Program-made: the position numbers and the translations under genes
NCBI RefSeq assembly: GCF_016859125.1
Contig: NZ_CP069338.1
Span: 7,503,501-7,567,500 of the forward strand
Direction: 5' to 3'
From: Archangium violaceum
GTDB lineage: Bacteria; Myxococcota; Myxococcia; Myxococcales; Myxococcaceae
DNA length: 64,000 nt
Shown: positions 7,570-17,044 of the stretch, one piece after another
Numbering within the stretch: the stretch's first letter is position 1
How the letters are laid out: each line of letters starts with the position of its first letter
Notes under the pieces: model-generated
Told to the model about the DNA's origin: nothing
Database searches by the model: none
The model's input: the letters and a program-made list of their open reading frames with translations, nothing else

Positions 7570-9912
7570 CTACAGATTGAAGCCCACGTTGCCGATCGAG
7601 ATGCTGGGCCCGAACATGAAGGACCACTTGCTCGAGGGGACCCGCAGGTCGGTGGTATCTGGATCCTCTCCGGCCTTCAGGTTCCGCGTGATGTCGCCCC
7701 GGAACTCGTGGGCGATCCAGGCCTGGACACCCACCGCCGCTCCCGTGCCGATCGGCACACGCAGCCCGAGCCCGCCAACGAGGGCCAACGTGGGCGGGAA
7801 GTGGATGTCGCTCGACTGGGGAATGAGCCCCAGTCCCATGAGGCCGATCTCGATTCCCACCAGCCGCTCCTGGCCCTCATCGTTCAGCAGGACGAGCCGG
7901 GACAGCACTCCGAAGTTGAGCGTGAGCTGACCGCTCGGTTTCGTCACACGGTAGAGGCCCGCGGGGACGGCACCCGTCGCATAGAGCCGCAGGATTCCTC
8001 CCTGGACGAGCGCCGTCCATTGCGCCGAGGGCAGTCCCGCCCGATCCGTCGCGCTCAAGGCGTAACGGGACTCGTCCGCGACATGGGCGACCTGCACCAT
8101 GATGCGGTCGTATTGGCCGAGGTTGCCCTGAATGGGGATGACGCGCGCCTCTCCCCCGGGGCGCAGCAGCATCCGCTGCTCGACGTGGCTCTCTCCCCGG
8201 GAGGAGCCGTCGGGTTTCGTGACGTTGATCCTCAGGACGATCTCCTGGATGCCCTCCTCGGGAGACAGCCGCTCGCGGTGGATGATGACCCGGCAGGTGT
8301 GCCGCATGGAGAAGTGGATGCGGTAGGGGCTGCTCGGCTCGATGGTTTGATCCACTCCGTCCTTGCCCGTGCAGACGAACTCGATGAGGTTGGCCACGTT
8401 CGTGGGAACGCTGGCTTCCCGCACCGCCCGTTGGACGCGCTCGTCGACGAGCGCGAGGTCCATGCTCGCGAGCTCCCCGGGCAGCGAGGGCACCCGGTAG
8501 CCGAAGCGCAGCGCCACGAAGCCTCCCGCGGTCGTGTCTCCGCGAACGAGGGTGGTGTTGTCTTTCGTGATGACGCGGTAGGCCCCCTCGATGGGGTGCA
8601 GCGCGAAGCGTCCCTGCGCTCCGCTGCCGGCGACCTGCACGAGCGCGGGGCGGTTGGTGGGGATGAAGTCGATGGCGCCGTGGTTCGGCAGCTCGAGGTT
8701 GGCGCGAGGGTAGGGCAGCGGCAGGGTCTTCGCGGTCGTCGAGGCGACCACCGTCCGCTCCAGGGGGGAGCTCGCCGCCGAGATGGTGAGCTGCCGGGCC
8801 GAGGTACCCTCCGTGCGCAGGAGGACATAGATGCCGTCGGGGACCTTCACCACCCGCCCCACCTCGACGCGCTCGCCATTGACCGTCCAGAGCAGGCCCT
8901 GGGGATCGTGCCCACAGGTCGCGCCCAGACGGACCACGAGCGCCGGCTCCGCGACGTCGCGGAGCACCGTGTCCTCCACGGCCGTCAGGGGACAGGCGAG
9001 CACGGGCAGGGTCACGGAGACCGCCGTGTCGAAGGCGTCCCCGCGGGCGAGCAGGACCCGGGGGACGAGGCGCAGGCGCAGCGTGACCTGGGCCTCCACC
9101 CCGCCCGGGACGTTGCGGATGGCGATGCCGCCATCGGCGAGCTCGCAACGGGCGGGAGCGCAATCGACGGAGGCGACCGCCTCGGGATGGGAGATCGCCA
9201 CCCGGCCCGGTCCCTTCGACAGGTCCACACCACTGGATTGAACGAGCGGCCGGGTCAGGACGATGCGGCCGGGACGGATTTGAAAGGACTCGGGCGCCAC
9301 GAGGGTGCCGTTGACGTCGTAGGTCGTCACCTCGGGACCGCGCCTGCCATGGGGTGGAACCCAGTAGAGCGTTGCATCCGAGGGGAGTCCGGGCGTCAGG
9401 GGGACGGTGCACTCCTGCCGGTTTCCGGAAGATGGGTTGAGGCAGACGTCCAACCCTTCACGTGCGGCCTCCTGCTCACCTTTCGCCGGGACGGACCAGG
9501 CCACGGGGACGTCCTGGAGGCGTTGACCCTTCAGCTCGATGCGCCCCTCGTCCGGGAAGAAGGTCGTGCCCGCGGCGTCGATGTTCGGAAAGGCCCCGGT
9601 GGCGATGACGGTGACGATCTCCTGGCTCGACGCGCACTGCTCGGCCTCTTCCGCGACCTTGAGATCGAGTGTGCGCGCGAACTCCCCGGCGTCCCTGGAG
9701 GGGGGCCGGACGGACCGCCCATCCGAGGACAGCGACCATCCTCCGCCCACCGGGCCGCACACGATTCCCTTCTGAACCACGGGGATGGCGCGTCCACCTT
9801 CGGGGACCTGCTTGATGGGCGCGGCGGCGGCGACGCAGGTGAAGAGGAGAGCCAGGGCCGCCATTCCGGGGGGGAGGCGCCGATCCAGGAGCGTTGATGC
9901 AGTGCGGCACAT
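7570..9912 (-). CDS. Large secreted or outer-membrane protein, unknown
   Basis: 780 residues with an N-terminal signal peptide (hydrophobic MAALALLFTCVAAAAP, so the mature part starts near residue 33). The long body has few helices and many short beta-prone stretches, resembling repeated beta-sandwich modules. The last 130 residues alternate glycine, aromatic and hydrophobic residues (LGLRVPIGTGAAVGVQAWIA and a terminal FNL), as in an outer-membrane barrel or barrel-like tail. No catalytic motif is recognised. An internal ATG (residue 17) could be the true start. It lies 51 nt upstream of the start side of a second barrel-type gene transcribed the same way, but joint function is not shown. 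Confidence 0.7.
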   Translation of the reverse strand: MCRTASTLLDRRLPPGMAALALLFTCVAAAAPIKQVPEGGRAIPVVQKGIVCGPVGGGWSLSSDGRSVRPPSRDAGEFARTLDLKVAEEAEQCASSQEIVTVIATGAFPNIDAAGTTFFPDEGRIELKGQRLQDVPVAWSVPAKGEQEAAREGLDVCLNPSSGNRQECTVPLTPGLPSDATLYWVPPHGRRGPEVTTYDVNGTLVAPESFQIRPGRIVLTRPLVQSSGVDLSKGPGRVAISHPEAVASVDCAPARCELADGGIAIRNVPGGVEAQVTLRLRLVPRVLLARGDAFDTAVSVTLPVLACPLTAVEDTVLRDVAEPALVVRLGATCGHDPQGLLWTVNGERVEVGRVVKVPDGIYVLLRTEGTSARQLTISAASSPLERTVVASTTAKTLPLPYPRANLELPNHGAIDFIPTNRPALVQVAGSGAQGRFALHPIEGAYRVITKDNTTLVRGDTTAGGFVALRFGYRVPSLPGELASMDLALVDERVQRAVREASVPTNVANLIEFVCTGKDGVDQTIEPSSPYRIHFSMRHTCRVIIHRERLSPEEGIQEIVLRINVTKPDGSSRGESHVEQRMLLRPGGEARVIPIQGNLGQYDRIMVQVAHVADESRYALSATDRAGLPSAQWTALVQGGILRLYATGAVPAGLYRVTKPSGQLTLNFGVLSRLVLLNDEGQERLVGIEIGLMGLGLIPQSSDIHFPPTLALVGGLGLRVPIGTGAAVGVQAWIAHEFRGDITRNLKAGEDPDTTDLRVPSSKWSFMFGPSISIGNVGFNL

Positions 9913-9962
9913 GCCAGGCCAGATCTAACCCAGAGCGGCTTGGAACTGAACGAGTGAAAAGC

Positions 9963-11261
9963 CTAGTTGTCGCCCCAGGTGAAGCCGGTTCCCAGTGTGA
10001 AGTTGACGCCGTGCGACCACGGGGATGTGGCGGGCGCGAAGGCCCGGTATTGCGCCTCCGCGCTGAGGGAGATCCTTCGATTGATCAGCGTCTGGACACG
10101 CAGCCCGACCGGCAGCTCCGGATGGTGCGAGCCCTTCAGGGCGCACAGGCCCGCGCCCGCAGTGGCGCGCAGATCGAGTCCTCCCAGGTAGCCGAGCCGC
10201 GCCGTCAGCAGGGGCGGAGAGAGGACCGAGAGCGACCAGACGCTCCCGCTTCGTCCCAGGAGGGGATTGCCCAGGGCCCGCGCGTAGCTGGCCGACAGTC
10301 CCATGGACCAGGGAAGGGGAAGCAGGACTCGCGCACCCGCCACCGGGGTGGCGCCGCGCAGCGAGGTGGCGGCACCTCCCATGAGCTCCAGGGTGAGGGA
10401 GGGGGAGGGGTTCCAGTTCGGCCGCATGGCCACGTTCCGGGCCTCCGCCAGCGCGGTGAGCCTCGCCGCGGCCCAGAGGAGGAAGGCGCGGGAGTAGGCC
10501 ACGGCCGACTCGACTCGCGCGTCCACGAAGTCGTCGTACTCCGAGGGGTCCACCTTCCACGTCCGGCCCTTCCAGCGCACCTCCTTCGAATCGAAGGCGT
10601 TGCCCACCACACCGTAGCCGCCGAACGCGCCGGGCTTGTTCGTGGCGGGCGCGGCCCAGAACGCGCTCCAGGGGATGGCTCCCCCCTCCACGTTCAGCGA
10701 GCCCGTGCGCACCACCTCCAGCGTCTCCCGGGCCAGCGCGAGCTGGGCCTCCTCACCGGAGAGCGGCGCGATCTCCCTCCCGAGGGAGAACTGCCCCGCG
10801 GAGTGCTGCTCGAAGCGATCCGAGAGCCCGTGCATCACCGGCACCACGTGCATCGGGACGGCCATGTCCTGGATGTGGTGCACCAGGTGGCCCACGCGAT
10901 CGAAGGCCCGCGCCAGGTCACCGTTGCTCGCGGCCTCCTCGGCCTCCTGCCACAGGCCTCGCACGCGAGCCCCGGAGTCCTTACGGAAGGAGGAGTCGAG
11001 CGAAACGCCAGGGTGGAAGAAGTGGTGATAGCCGGCCCATTTGACGGGGAGGTTCAGGTCCTCCGCCCGGCTGCCCTCCACCACGGCCTCCCGGTGGGTC
11101 GCGAGCTGGGGGAAGTCACCCGCCGCGAGTGCCGCGTCGACGGACACCCGGGTCATCGTCTCGTGGTCCGGTACCGAGAAGGCGCTCGCTCCCAGGGGCA
11201 GCAAGAGAGCGAGCAGGAGCGGGAGGCGGGAGCGTTGGGATGGCATGGGGCGCGGAGCCAT
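9963..11261 (-). CDS. Secreted phospholipase C/S1-P1 nuclease-like domain with C-terminal barrel
   Basis: 432 residues. A signal peptide (LPLLLALLLPLGASA) is followed directly by FSVPDHETMTR, the mature start usual for the zinc-dependent phospholipase C/S1-P1 superfamily. Metal-site histidines are visible in AGYHHFFHPG and in RVGHLVHHIQDMAVPMHVVP, the H-x3-D plus H arrangement of the family. From about residue 290 the sequence changes to amphipathic beta strands ending LGTGFTWGDN, like an outer-membrane barrel. The enzyme is therefore probably displayed at the surface or in the periplasm while anchored. Substrate (phospholipid or nucleic acid) cannot be told. A second in-frame ATG lies six codons in. 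Confidence 0.78.
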   Translation of the reverse strand: MAPRPMPSQRSRLPLLLALLLPLGASAFSVPDHETMTRVSVDAALAAGDFPQLATHREAVVEGSRAEDLNLPVKWAGYHHFFHPGVSLDSSFRKDSGARVRGLWQEAEEAASNGDLARAFDRVGHLVHHIQDMAVPMHVVPVMHGLSDRFEQHSAGQFSLGREIAPLSGEEAQLALARETLEVVRTGSLNVEGGAIPWSAFWAAPATNKPGAFGGYGVVGNAFDSKEVRWKGRTWKVDPSEYDDFVDARVESAVAYSRAFLLWAAARLTALAEARNVAMRPNWNPSPSLTLELMGGAATSLRGATPVAGARVLLPLPWSMGLSASYARALGNPLLGRSGSVWSLSVLSPPLLTARLGYLGGLDLRATAGAGLCALKGSHHPELPVGLRVQTLINRRISLSAEAQYRAFAPATSPWSHGVNFTLGTGFTWGDN

Positions 11262-11333
11262 CGTAACCGTTCGCTCCCCGGACGATTCCCCGTGTGACGG
11301 CGGAAGGAGAGCGCCTGCTCGGTTGTCTACTCT

Positions 11334-12641
11334 TCAGCGCGTGCCATGCAGCGCCGTGTTCAAGGTGTCACGGAAGAAGGGGCGGAAGTCTCCCCGGACC
11401 TTGAGCGCGCGAAGGTTCTGCAGCAGACCCGCCATGGCCCGGCCGACCATGAGGGACTCCGCGGGGGGCCGGATGCGGATGACATCCAGCGGGTGGCGCA
11501 GCTTCAGCTCGGAGAGCTTCTCGATGATGGTGTCGGTCGCGTAGTCGTAGGGCTCTTGCAACGGGGTCACGGCGATGCGGGAGATCTCCTCGAGGAGCTT
11601 CTGGGCCTTGTCCCGGGAGAGCCCGATGTGGAATCCGCCCTGCTCATGGAGGGTGACCCAGTCGAGCGAGGTGCCCTCCATGAGGGCGCGCGCGCACACG
11701 AGCGTGCAGCGCCAGAAGGGCTCCGAGCCGGTCTTCACCGAGCCGAAGTCGAGCACGCCGAGCCGCCCGTCCGGGAGCGCCAGGTAGTTGCCCGGGTGCG
11801 TGTCCGCGTGAATGGTCCGATGGAGCATCCACGGCCCGCAGACGGCGCGCAGCAGCTGCTCGCCGCGGCGGAAGCGGACCTCTTCCGGGAGCGAATCCAC
11901 CTCATGGGCCAGCTCGTTCAGCGTGGGCCCTTCGAGCCGCTCCAGGGTGAGCACCCGGCCGGTGCTCAGCTCCGGCCAGGCCCTGGGCACCACCAGGTCC
12001 GGCCAGGGCGCGAGCAGCCCGCGGTAGTGCTCGAGCTGCGCGAGCTCGCGCCGGTAGTCGAGCTCCCCGGAGAGCTCCCGGCGGATCTCCTCCGCGTACT
12101 CGTTCACATCGAGCAGGAGTCCGCCCATGCCCACGCTCTTGAGCAGGGACTCGAGGTTGCGGAGGTCATCCTCCAGCGCCGCGGCGATGCCCGGGTATTG
12201 CACCTTCACCGCCACGCGCTCGCCGGTCCGCAGCCGGGCCTCGTGCACCTGGCCCAGGGAGGCGGCGGCGAAGGGCTCCTCGGAGAACTCGGCGAAGATC
12301 TCCGAGGGAGGGGCGCCCAGCTCCTCCTGGAGCACGGTGGCGATCTCCGCGAAGGGGAGCTTCGGGGCCTGGGAGAAGAGCTTGCCGACGATGACCCGGG
12401 CCTCGGGCGGCAGCTGTGAGGAGAAGAGGGTGAGGGCCTGACCCGCCTTGAGGGCGGCGCCCTTGAGGGAGCCCAGGGTCTCGAGCACCCGTTGGGCCAT
12501 GACGGCATGCCCGTCGGATTCCCGGCCGAGCAGGCGCTTGACCCGGTCGGTGGCGAGGCTGGCGCCCACCTGGGTGGCCATACCGGCGATACGGGTGAGC
12601 CGCTTGAGTCTGCCACTCGGAATGGAGGGATCGTCGCTCAT
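11334..12641 (-). CDS. ABC1/UbiB-family atypical kinase
   Basis: 435-residue member of the AarF/UbiB/COQ8 family. Visible are the family KxGQ segment (LKGAALKAGQALT, near 55), the ATP-binding lysine in RVAVKVQYPG, HADTHPGNYLALPDG and the metal-binding LGVLDFGSVK. Members act as ATPases or kinases linked to quinone and lipid metabolism; the specific role of this one is unknown because no ubiquinone genes are adjacent. The gene is divergent from the catalase gene, with about 210 nt between the starts. Length and motifs are complete. Confidence 0.9.
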   Translation of the reverse strand: MSDDPSIPSGRLKRLTRIAGMATQVGASLATDRVKRLLGRESDGHAVMAQRVLETLGSLKGAALKAGQALTLFSSQLPPEARVIVGKLFSQAPKLPFAEIATVLQEELGAPPSEIFAEFSEEPFAAASLGQVHEARLRTGERVAVKVQYPGIAAALEDDLRNLESLLKSVGMGGLLLDVNEYAEEIRRELSGELDYRRELAQLEHYRGLLAPWPDLVVPRAWPELSTGRVLTLERLEGPTLNELAHEVDSLPEEVRFRRGEQLLRAVCGPWMLHRTIHADTHPGNYLALPDGRLGVLDFGSVKTGSEPFWRCTLVCARALMEGTSLDWVTLHEQGGFHIGLSRDKAQKLLEEISRIAVTPLQEPYDYATDTIIEKLSELKLRHPLDVIRIRPPAESLMVGRAMAGLLQNLRALKVRGDFRPFFRDTLNTALHGTR

Positions 12642-12853
12642 GAGCCTTCAATGCACGGGGAGGTGTCATTCTGGCATGTCGCCGTCTCGAAAGCTTCAGG
12701 CTGGTCGCCGTGAGAGCGAGGGCACACCTGCCCTGGATGCGACATCCCGGCGCCGCTCCGTTCGCCAATGCTCAAATGACCGAACCCGGTACACCGAATG
12801 GCTCGCATCCCCGGTGCTCCGTGCGCATTGCGGTACGCCCGGGAGGAAGCACG

Positions 12854-14953
12854 GTGGACACGAACGACACGCAATCGTTGCGCATCAATGAGCGGAGCAA
12901 GGACGAGGCCCTCGCGAAGGACCGCTCGGACCCCACGGGCCAGCGGATGACGACGGACCAGGGCATCGGCATCGAGCACACCGATGATTCGCTTCGCGTG
13001 GGGACCCGAGGGCCCACGCTGCTGGAGGACTTCCACTTCCGAGAGAAGCTGACGCGCTTCGATCACGAGCGGATTCCCGAGCGGGTCGTCCACGCGCGCG
13101 GGTCGGCCGCTCACGGCTACTTCCAGGTGTACGAATCGCAGGCCGAGTACACGAAGGCCCGCTTCCTCCAGGATCCCTCGGTGAAGACGCCCGTCTTCGT
13201 GCGCTTCTCCACCGTGGCGGGCTCGCGCGGGTCCGCGGATACGGTGCGGGACGTGCGCGGCTTCGCCGTCAAGTTCTACACGGAGGAGGGCAACTTCGAC
13301 CTGGTGGGCAACAACATCCCCGTCTTCTTCATCCAGGACGGCATCAAGTTCCCGGATGTGGTGCACGCGGTGAAGCCCGAGCCGCACCACGAGATGCCCC
13401 AGGCCGCCTCCGCGCATGACTCCTTCTGGGACTTCGTCTCGCTCGTCCCCGAGACGGCGCACATGATCATGTGGGTCATGTCCGACCGGGCGCTGCCGCG
13501 AAGCTACCGCATGATGGAGGGCTTCGGCGTGCACACCTTCCGGCTGGTGAACGCGAAGGGCGTGTCGCGCTTCGTCAAGTTCCACTGGAAGCCGCTGCTC
13601 GGCGTGCACTCGCTCGTCTGGGAGGAGTCCCAGAAGCTCGCCGGCAAGGATCCCGACTACCACCGGCGCGACCTCTGGGAGGCCATCGAGGCGGGTGACT
13701 ACCCCGAGTACGAGCTCGGGGTGCAGATCATCGAGGAGTCGGACGTGGAGAAGCTGGGGATCGAGCTGTTGGATCCCACGAAGATCGTCCCGGAGGAGCT
13801 GGTTCCGGTCCGCCGCATCGGCAAGCTCACCCTCAACCGCAACCCGACGAACTTCTTCGCCGAGACGGAGCAGGTCGCGTTCTGCGTCGCGAACGTGGTG
13901 CCGGGGATCGACTTCACCGATGACCCGCTGATGCAGGCCCGCCTCTTCTCGTACCTGGACACGCAGCTCTCGCGGCTCGGCGGACCGAACTTCGCGGAGA
14001 TCCCCATCAACCGTCCGCTGGCACCGGTGCACAACCACCAGCAGGACGGCATCAAGCGGCATACGATCGACGTCGGCAGGGCCAACTACCACCCGAACTC
14101 GCTCAGCGGGGGCTGCCCGATGCTCTCCGCCGCCAGCAACGGCGGCTTCACCCACTTCCCGGCGAAGGTGACCGGAGAGAAGACGCGCGCCCGGAGCGAG
14201 TCCTTCTCGGACCACTTCAGCCAGGCCGGGCTGTTCTTCCGGAGCATGTCGAAGCCCGAGAAGGAGCACATCATCGCCGCCCTGCTCTTCGAGCTGGGGA
14301 AGGTGGAACGGAAGGAGATCCGCCAGCGCGTCGTGGAGCGGATCCTGGCGAGGATCGACGGGGAGCTCGCGATACCGGTGGCCGAGGGACTCGGACTGCC
14401 GGCGCCCAAGCTGTCCGTGGTGAAGGGCAACATCGAGAAGTCACCGGCCCTCAGCATCGAGAACACGAGGAAGAGCTCCATCAAGACGCGGCGCATCGCG
14501 GCGCTCGTGGCGGAGGGGGTCGAGGTCTCCGAGGTCGAGGCCGCGCGGGCCGCGCTCGAGAAGGAGGGGGCGAAGCTGCTGGTCATCGCCAAGCACCTCG
14601 GCACGGTGAAGGGCGCGGGTGGGAAGGTGGAGGTCGACAAGAGCGCGCTCACGACGGCCTCGCTCGAATACGACGCCGTCTTCATTCCGGGTGGCTCCGC
14701 GAGCGTGGCGGTGCTGAAGAAAGACGGAGACGCGCTGCACTTCGTCCAGGAGGCGTACCGTCACTGCAAGGCCATCGCCGCGACGAAGGAGGGCGCCGAG
14801 CTCCTGGAGGCCTGCGGGATCTCCGCCTCCGCGCCGGGCATCGTGGTGAACCAGGAGGGGGCGGGGAGCAACGCCTTCGCCGCCACGTTCGTCTCGGCCA
14901 TCGCGCAGCACCGGCATTGGGACCGCGCCGACAGGCACACCATCCCGGCCTGA
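12854..14953 (+). CDS. katE: Large-subunit monofunctional catalase with C-terminal DJ-1/PfpI-like domain
   Basis: Breaks hydrogen peroxide into water and oxygen. This is the HPII type: 699 residues, with a catalase core (about 25-500) followed by a flavodoxin/DJ-1-like domain (about 545-695, e.g. YDAVFIPGGSASV). The catalytic histidine is in RVVHARGSAAHG, the asparagine in VGNNIPVFF, and the haem-ligand tyrosine in ARLFSYLDTQ. I chose the GTG at 12854 because GGGAGGAAG sits four bases upstream and the protein then starts as relatives do; upstream in-frame ATGs at 12710 and 12776 lack such a site. A hairpin follows the stop codon. Probably a stress or stationary-phase enzyme. Confidence 0.95.
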   Translation: MDTNDTQSLRINERSKDEALAKDRSDPTGQRMTTDQGIGIEHTDDSLRVGTRGPTLLEDFHFREKLTRFDHERIPERVVHARGSAAHGYFQVYESQAEYTKARFLQDPSVKTPVFVRFSTVAGSRGSADTVRDVRGFAVKFYTEEGNFDLVGNNIPVFFIQDGIKFPDVVHAVKPEPHHEMPQAASAHDSFWDFVSLVPETAHMIMWVMSDRALPRSYRMMEGFGVHTFRLVNAKGVSRFVKFHWKPLLGVHSLVWEESQKLAGKDPDYHRRDLWEAIEAGDYPEYELGVQIIEESDVEKLGIELLDPTKIVPEELVPVRRIGKLTLNRNPTNFFAETEQVAFCVANVVPGIDFTDDPLMQARLFSYLDTQLSRLGGPNFAEIPINRPLAPVHNHQQDGIKRHTIDVGRANYHPNSLSGGCPMLSAASNGGFTHFPAKVTGEKTRARSESFSDHFSQAGLFFRSMSKPEKEHIIAALLFELGKVERKEIRQRVVERILARIDGELAIPVAEGLGLPAPKLSVVKGNIEKSPALSIENTRKSSIKTRRIAALVAEGVEVSEVEAARAALEKEGAKLLVIAKHLGTVKGAGGKVEVDKSALTTASLEYDAVFIPGGSASVAVLKKDGDALHFVQEAYRHCKAIAATKEGAELLEACGISASAPGIVVNQEGAGSNAFAATFVSAIAQHRHWDRADRHTIPA

Positions 14954-14976
14954 GGTGAGCTGAACCGGGTGGAGCG

Positions 14977-15001
14977 GGGTAGGGGGTGCGCCCTCCTACC
15001 C
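14977..15001 (+). terminator. Hairpin after katE
   Basis: GGGTAGG (14977-14983) pairs with CCTACCC (14995-15001) across a G/C-rich loop, 24 nt after the catalase stop. There is no T run behind it, so it may slow or protect the 3' end rather than act as a classical terminator. Confidence 0.45.
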
Positions 15002-15036
15002 TGGCTCGGGGCCGGGTGCGCTAGAATGCACGGACC

Positions 15037-15228
15037 ATGAGCGACTCCCCCAAGGGCGATCAGTTCGGACGGAAGCCGGAAGAGACGAAGAAGAACCCGA
15101 AGGTGTTCGGCTTGAGGGTGAAGATCGACCCCTATCTCAAGCCGCAGCCAGGCGAGAAGAAGCGCAAGGACGAGAAGTTCGATCCCTTCGCGGTGACCTA
15201 CGAGGCCCCCAAGCCCGAGGACTTCTGA
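15037..15228 (+). CDS. Small charged conserved-looking protein
   Basis: 63 residues, rich in lysine, proline and acidic residues (MSDSPKGDQFGRKPEETKK at the start, TYEAPKPEDF at the end), with no hydrophobic segment, so cytoplasmic and probably partly disordered. Codon use fits the high GC pattern with G/C at third positions. It stands alone between katE and the cyclotransferase gene. No family recognised. Confidence 0.6.
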   Translation: MSDSPKGDQFGRKPEETKKNPKVFGLRVKIDPYLKPQPGEKKRKDEKFDPFAVTYEAPKPEDF

Positions 15229-15321
15229 GGTCCTGAGGGTGGCCTCCCGGGCTCCCCCTCCCAAGGGGAACAACGTCATCATCACCGGGCTCTACCTCGA
15301 GAGCCTCGAGACCGCGCAGGC

Positions 15322-15825
15322 ATGTGGATCTTCGGCTATGGCTCACTCATCTTCCGTCCCTCCTTTCCGTACGAGGAGCGCCGTGGGGCGTGGCTGAGGG
15401 ACTGGGGGCGGCGCTTCTGGCAGGGCTCGACGGATCACCGGGGCGTGCCGGAGGCGCCCGGGCGGGTGGTGACGCTGGTGCCCGAGTCCGGCGCGCGCTG
15501 CTGGGGCGTGGCGTACCGGATCGCCACCGAGCGCGTGGACGAGGTGCTGGCCCACCTGGATTTCCGTGAGCAGGGTGGGTACGAGCGCCTCCTGGTGAAG
15601 CTGGAGACGCGCGAGCCCCCGCAGATGGAGGCCCTGGTCTACGTGGCCGGCCCGACCAACCCCCACTACCTGGGACCCGCGACGCTGGAGGAGATCGCGG
15701 CGGTGGTGCGCTCCGCCCACGGCCCCAGCGGTTCGAACCGCGACTACGTGCATCGGCTGGCGGAGGCACTGGCCCAGGCCGGCGAGTACGACGCGCATGT
15801 GACGGAGCTGGCGCTGCTGCTGTAG
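15322..15825 (+). CDS. ChaC-like glutathione-specific gamma-glutamylcyclotransferase
   Basis: 167 residues, the usual length of bacterial ChaC. It opens with WIFGYGSLIFRP, the substrate-binding loop of the family, and has the catalytic glutamate in LDFREQGGYER; VYVAGPTNPHYLGP and SNRDYVHRL are further family segments. ChaC enzymes cut glutathione to 5-oxoproline and Cys-Gly in the cytoplasm. The ribosome site is weak and no operon partner exists. Confidence 0.9.
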   Translation: MWIFGYGSLIFRPSFPYEERRGAWLRDWGRRFWQGSTDHRGVPEAPGRVVTLVPESGARCWGVAYRIATERVDEVLAHLDFREQGGYERLLVKLETREPPQMEALVYVAGPTNPHYLGPATLEEIAAVVRSAHGPSGSNRDYVHRLAEALAQAGEYDAHVTELALLL

Positions 15826-15849
15826 CCGCCGGAGCCGCGAGGGTGCGCA

Positions 15850-16150
15850 CTACGTGCGCGCGTCGAAGCTCTGCTGGGCGCGGACGACCTCACCGATGTG
15901 CTCCTCGGCCCAGCCGCGGAGCGCATCCACTTTGACCGCGAGCGTCTGACCGAGCGCACTGGGAGGAAATGTGGTCGGCGATGCCTTGTATCGCCAGTTG
16001 GCGCCAATCGCCGACGACGTCGTCGGACACATCATTCCCGAATGCGGCCACGCCATTCCGGAGGAACGCCCGGATGCGCTCCTGCGCCACCTGTCCGACT
16101 TTCTTGGCTGAACGGGAGACATGGGCGCGCACCGGGTCATCCAGGGCGTG
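15850..16150 (-). pseudogene. Frameshifted small gene behind the alpha/beta hydrolase
   Basis: Directly after the hydrolase stop, in the same frame, the minus strand reads LDDPVRAHVSRSAKKVGQVA and goes on with plausible helical sequence to GIADH. There the frame is lost at ACATTTCCTCC near 15970. One base over, it continues PPSALGQTLAVKVDALRGWA to SFDART and a stop at 15850. The joined product would be about 95 residues, soluble, and composed like a real protein. I do not recognise the family. A sequencing error, a true lesion and programmed slippage are all possible. Confidence 0.45.
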
Positions 16151-17044
16151 TCACGCGGAACGGTGGGTGTGGTCGAGAATGGCATCGGCGAGGGGCCGAT
16201 GGATGGCGCTGGGAAGCGCATGCCCCATGTCGGGGAGCTCCACCAGCCGGGCACCGGGGATGGATTGGGCGAGGTGCCGGCCGTGGGGAGGGGGGTTGAG
16301 CGGATCCTGCCCCCCTTGGATGACGAGCGTGGGCGTGGTGATGCCACGCAGCTCGGCGCCGCGTGCCAGGGGCACCGGCGTGGCCAGGGCATGAGCACTC
16401 GGCTGGACGAGGCTCCCCGCATGAGCGATGACCCGCTCCTCGTAGCGCCGGAACTCGTCCACGTCGAAGGGGATCTTGTCGCCGGAGAGCGCCCGCCACT
16501 CCGTCACACGCCGGTCCAGCTCGGAGGCCCGGTCCCGGACGGGCTCGGCGCGCCGGGCCAGCACGGCGAGGACGCGCGGGTCGGGCGTGGGCAGCCCATC
16601 GAGCGTGGGCTGTCCCTTGAAGGCCCTCTCCATATTGCCCACGAAGTCCACGCCCAGCGCGGCGGTGAGCATCACGGTCAGCGTGTGCAGGCGCTCGCGG
16701 TGGTCGAGCGCGAGCACCTGGCCGAGCGTGCCTCCCATGGACAGCCCCACGACGTGGGCGCGTTGCACGCCATGGCCGTCGAGCACGGAGACGGCGTCCC
16801 GGGCGAGATCGATGAGGGAGTAGGGGTGTCGGGTGAAGTCCCGGCACGTCGAGCGGCCCGTGTCGCGGTGGTCATAGCGGATGACGTGGTGACCGCCGGC
16901 CACAAGCAGCGCGATGAATTCCTCCGGCCAGGAGACGCCCGAGGCATTGGCCCCCATGATGAGCAACAGCGTGGGGTCGCGAGGATCCCCGAGGTCTTCG
17001 CTCCACAGTTCCACTTCACCCGAGACAATCATCCGTTCGGCCAT
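16151..17044 (-). CDS. Alpha/beta-hydrolase fold protein
   Basis: About 297 residues, no signal peptide, so cytoplasmic. The nucleophile elbow is HVVGLSMGGTLGQ (Ser near 118), the oxyanion region LLLIMGANASG, the acid region LVIQGGQDPLNPPPHG and the catalytic histidine in DMGHALPS. The overall pattern matches esterase/aromatic-hydrolase relatives such as the RdmC/aclacinomycin methylesterase group, but the substrate cannot be read. Start chosen at 17044 (MAERMIVSGEVEL); 17080 and 17032 are alternatives. A small broken frame follows immediately. Confidence 0.85.
   Translation of the reverse strand: MAERMIVSGEVELWSEDLGDPRDPTLLLIMGANASGVSWPEEFIALLVAGGHHVIRYDHRDTGRSTCRDFTRHPYSLIDLARDAVSVLDGHGVQRAHVVGLSMGGTLGQVLALDHRERLHTLTVMLTAALGVDFVGNMERAFKGQPTLDGLPTPDPRVLAVLARRAEPVRDRASELDRRVTEWRALSGDKIPFDVDEFRRYEERVIAHAGSLVQPSAHALATPVPLARGAELRGITTPTLVIQGGQDPLNPPPHGRHLAQSIPGARLVELPDMGHALPSAIHRPLADAILDHTHRSA

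Noticed and set aside
7384-9897. 837-codon plus-strand open frame
   Set aside because: Antisense shadow of the secreted 780-residue protein; composition is low-complexity and there is no ribosome site.
12710-12853. Longer catalase N-terminus from ATG 12710 or 12776
   Set aside because: The extra residues are unlike catalase, no ribosome site precedes them, and a strong site precedes the GTG at 12854.
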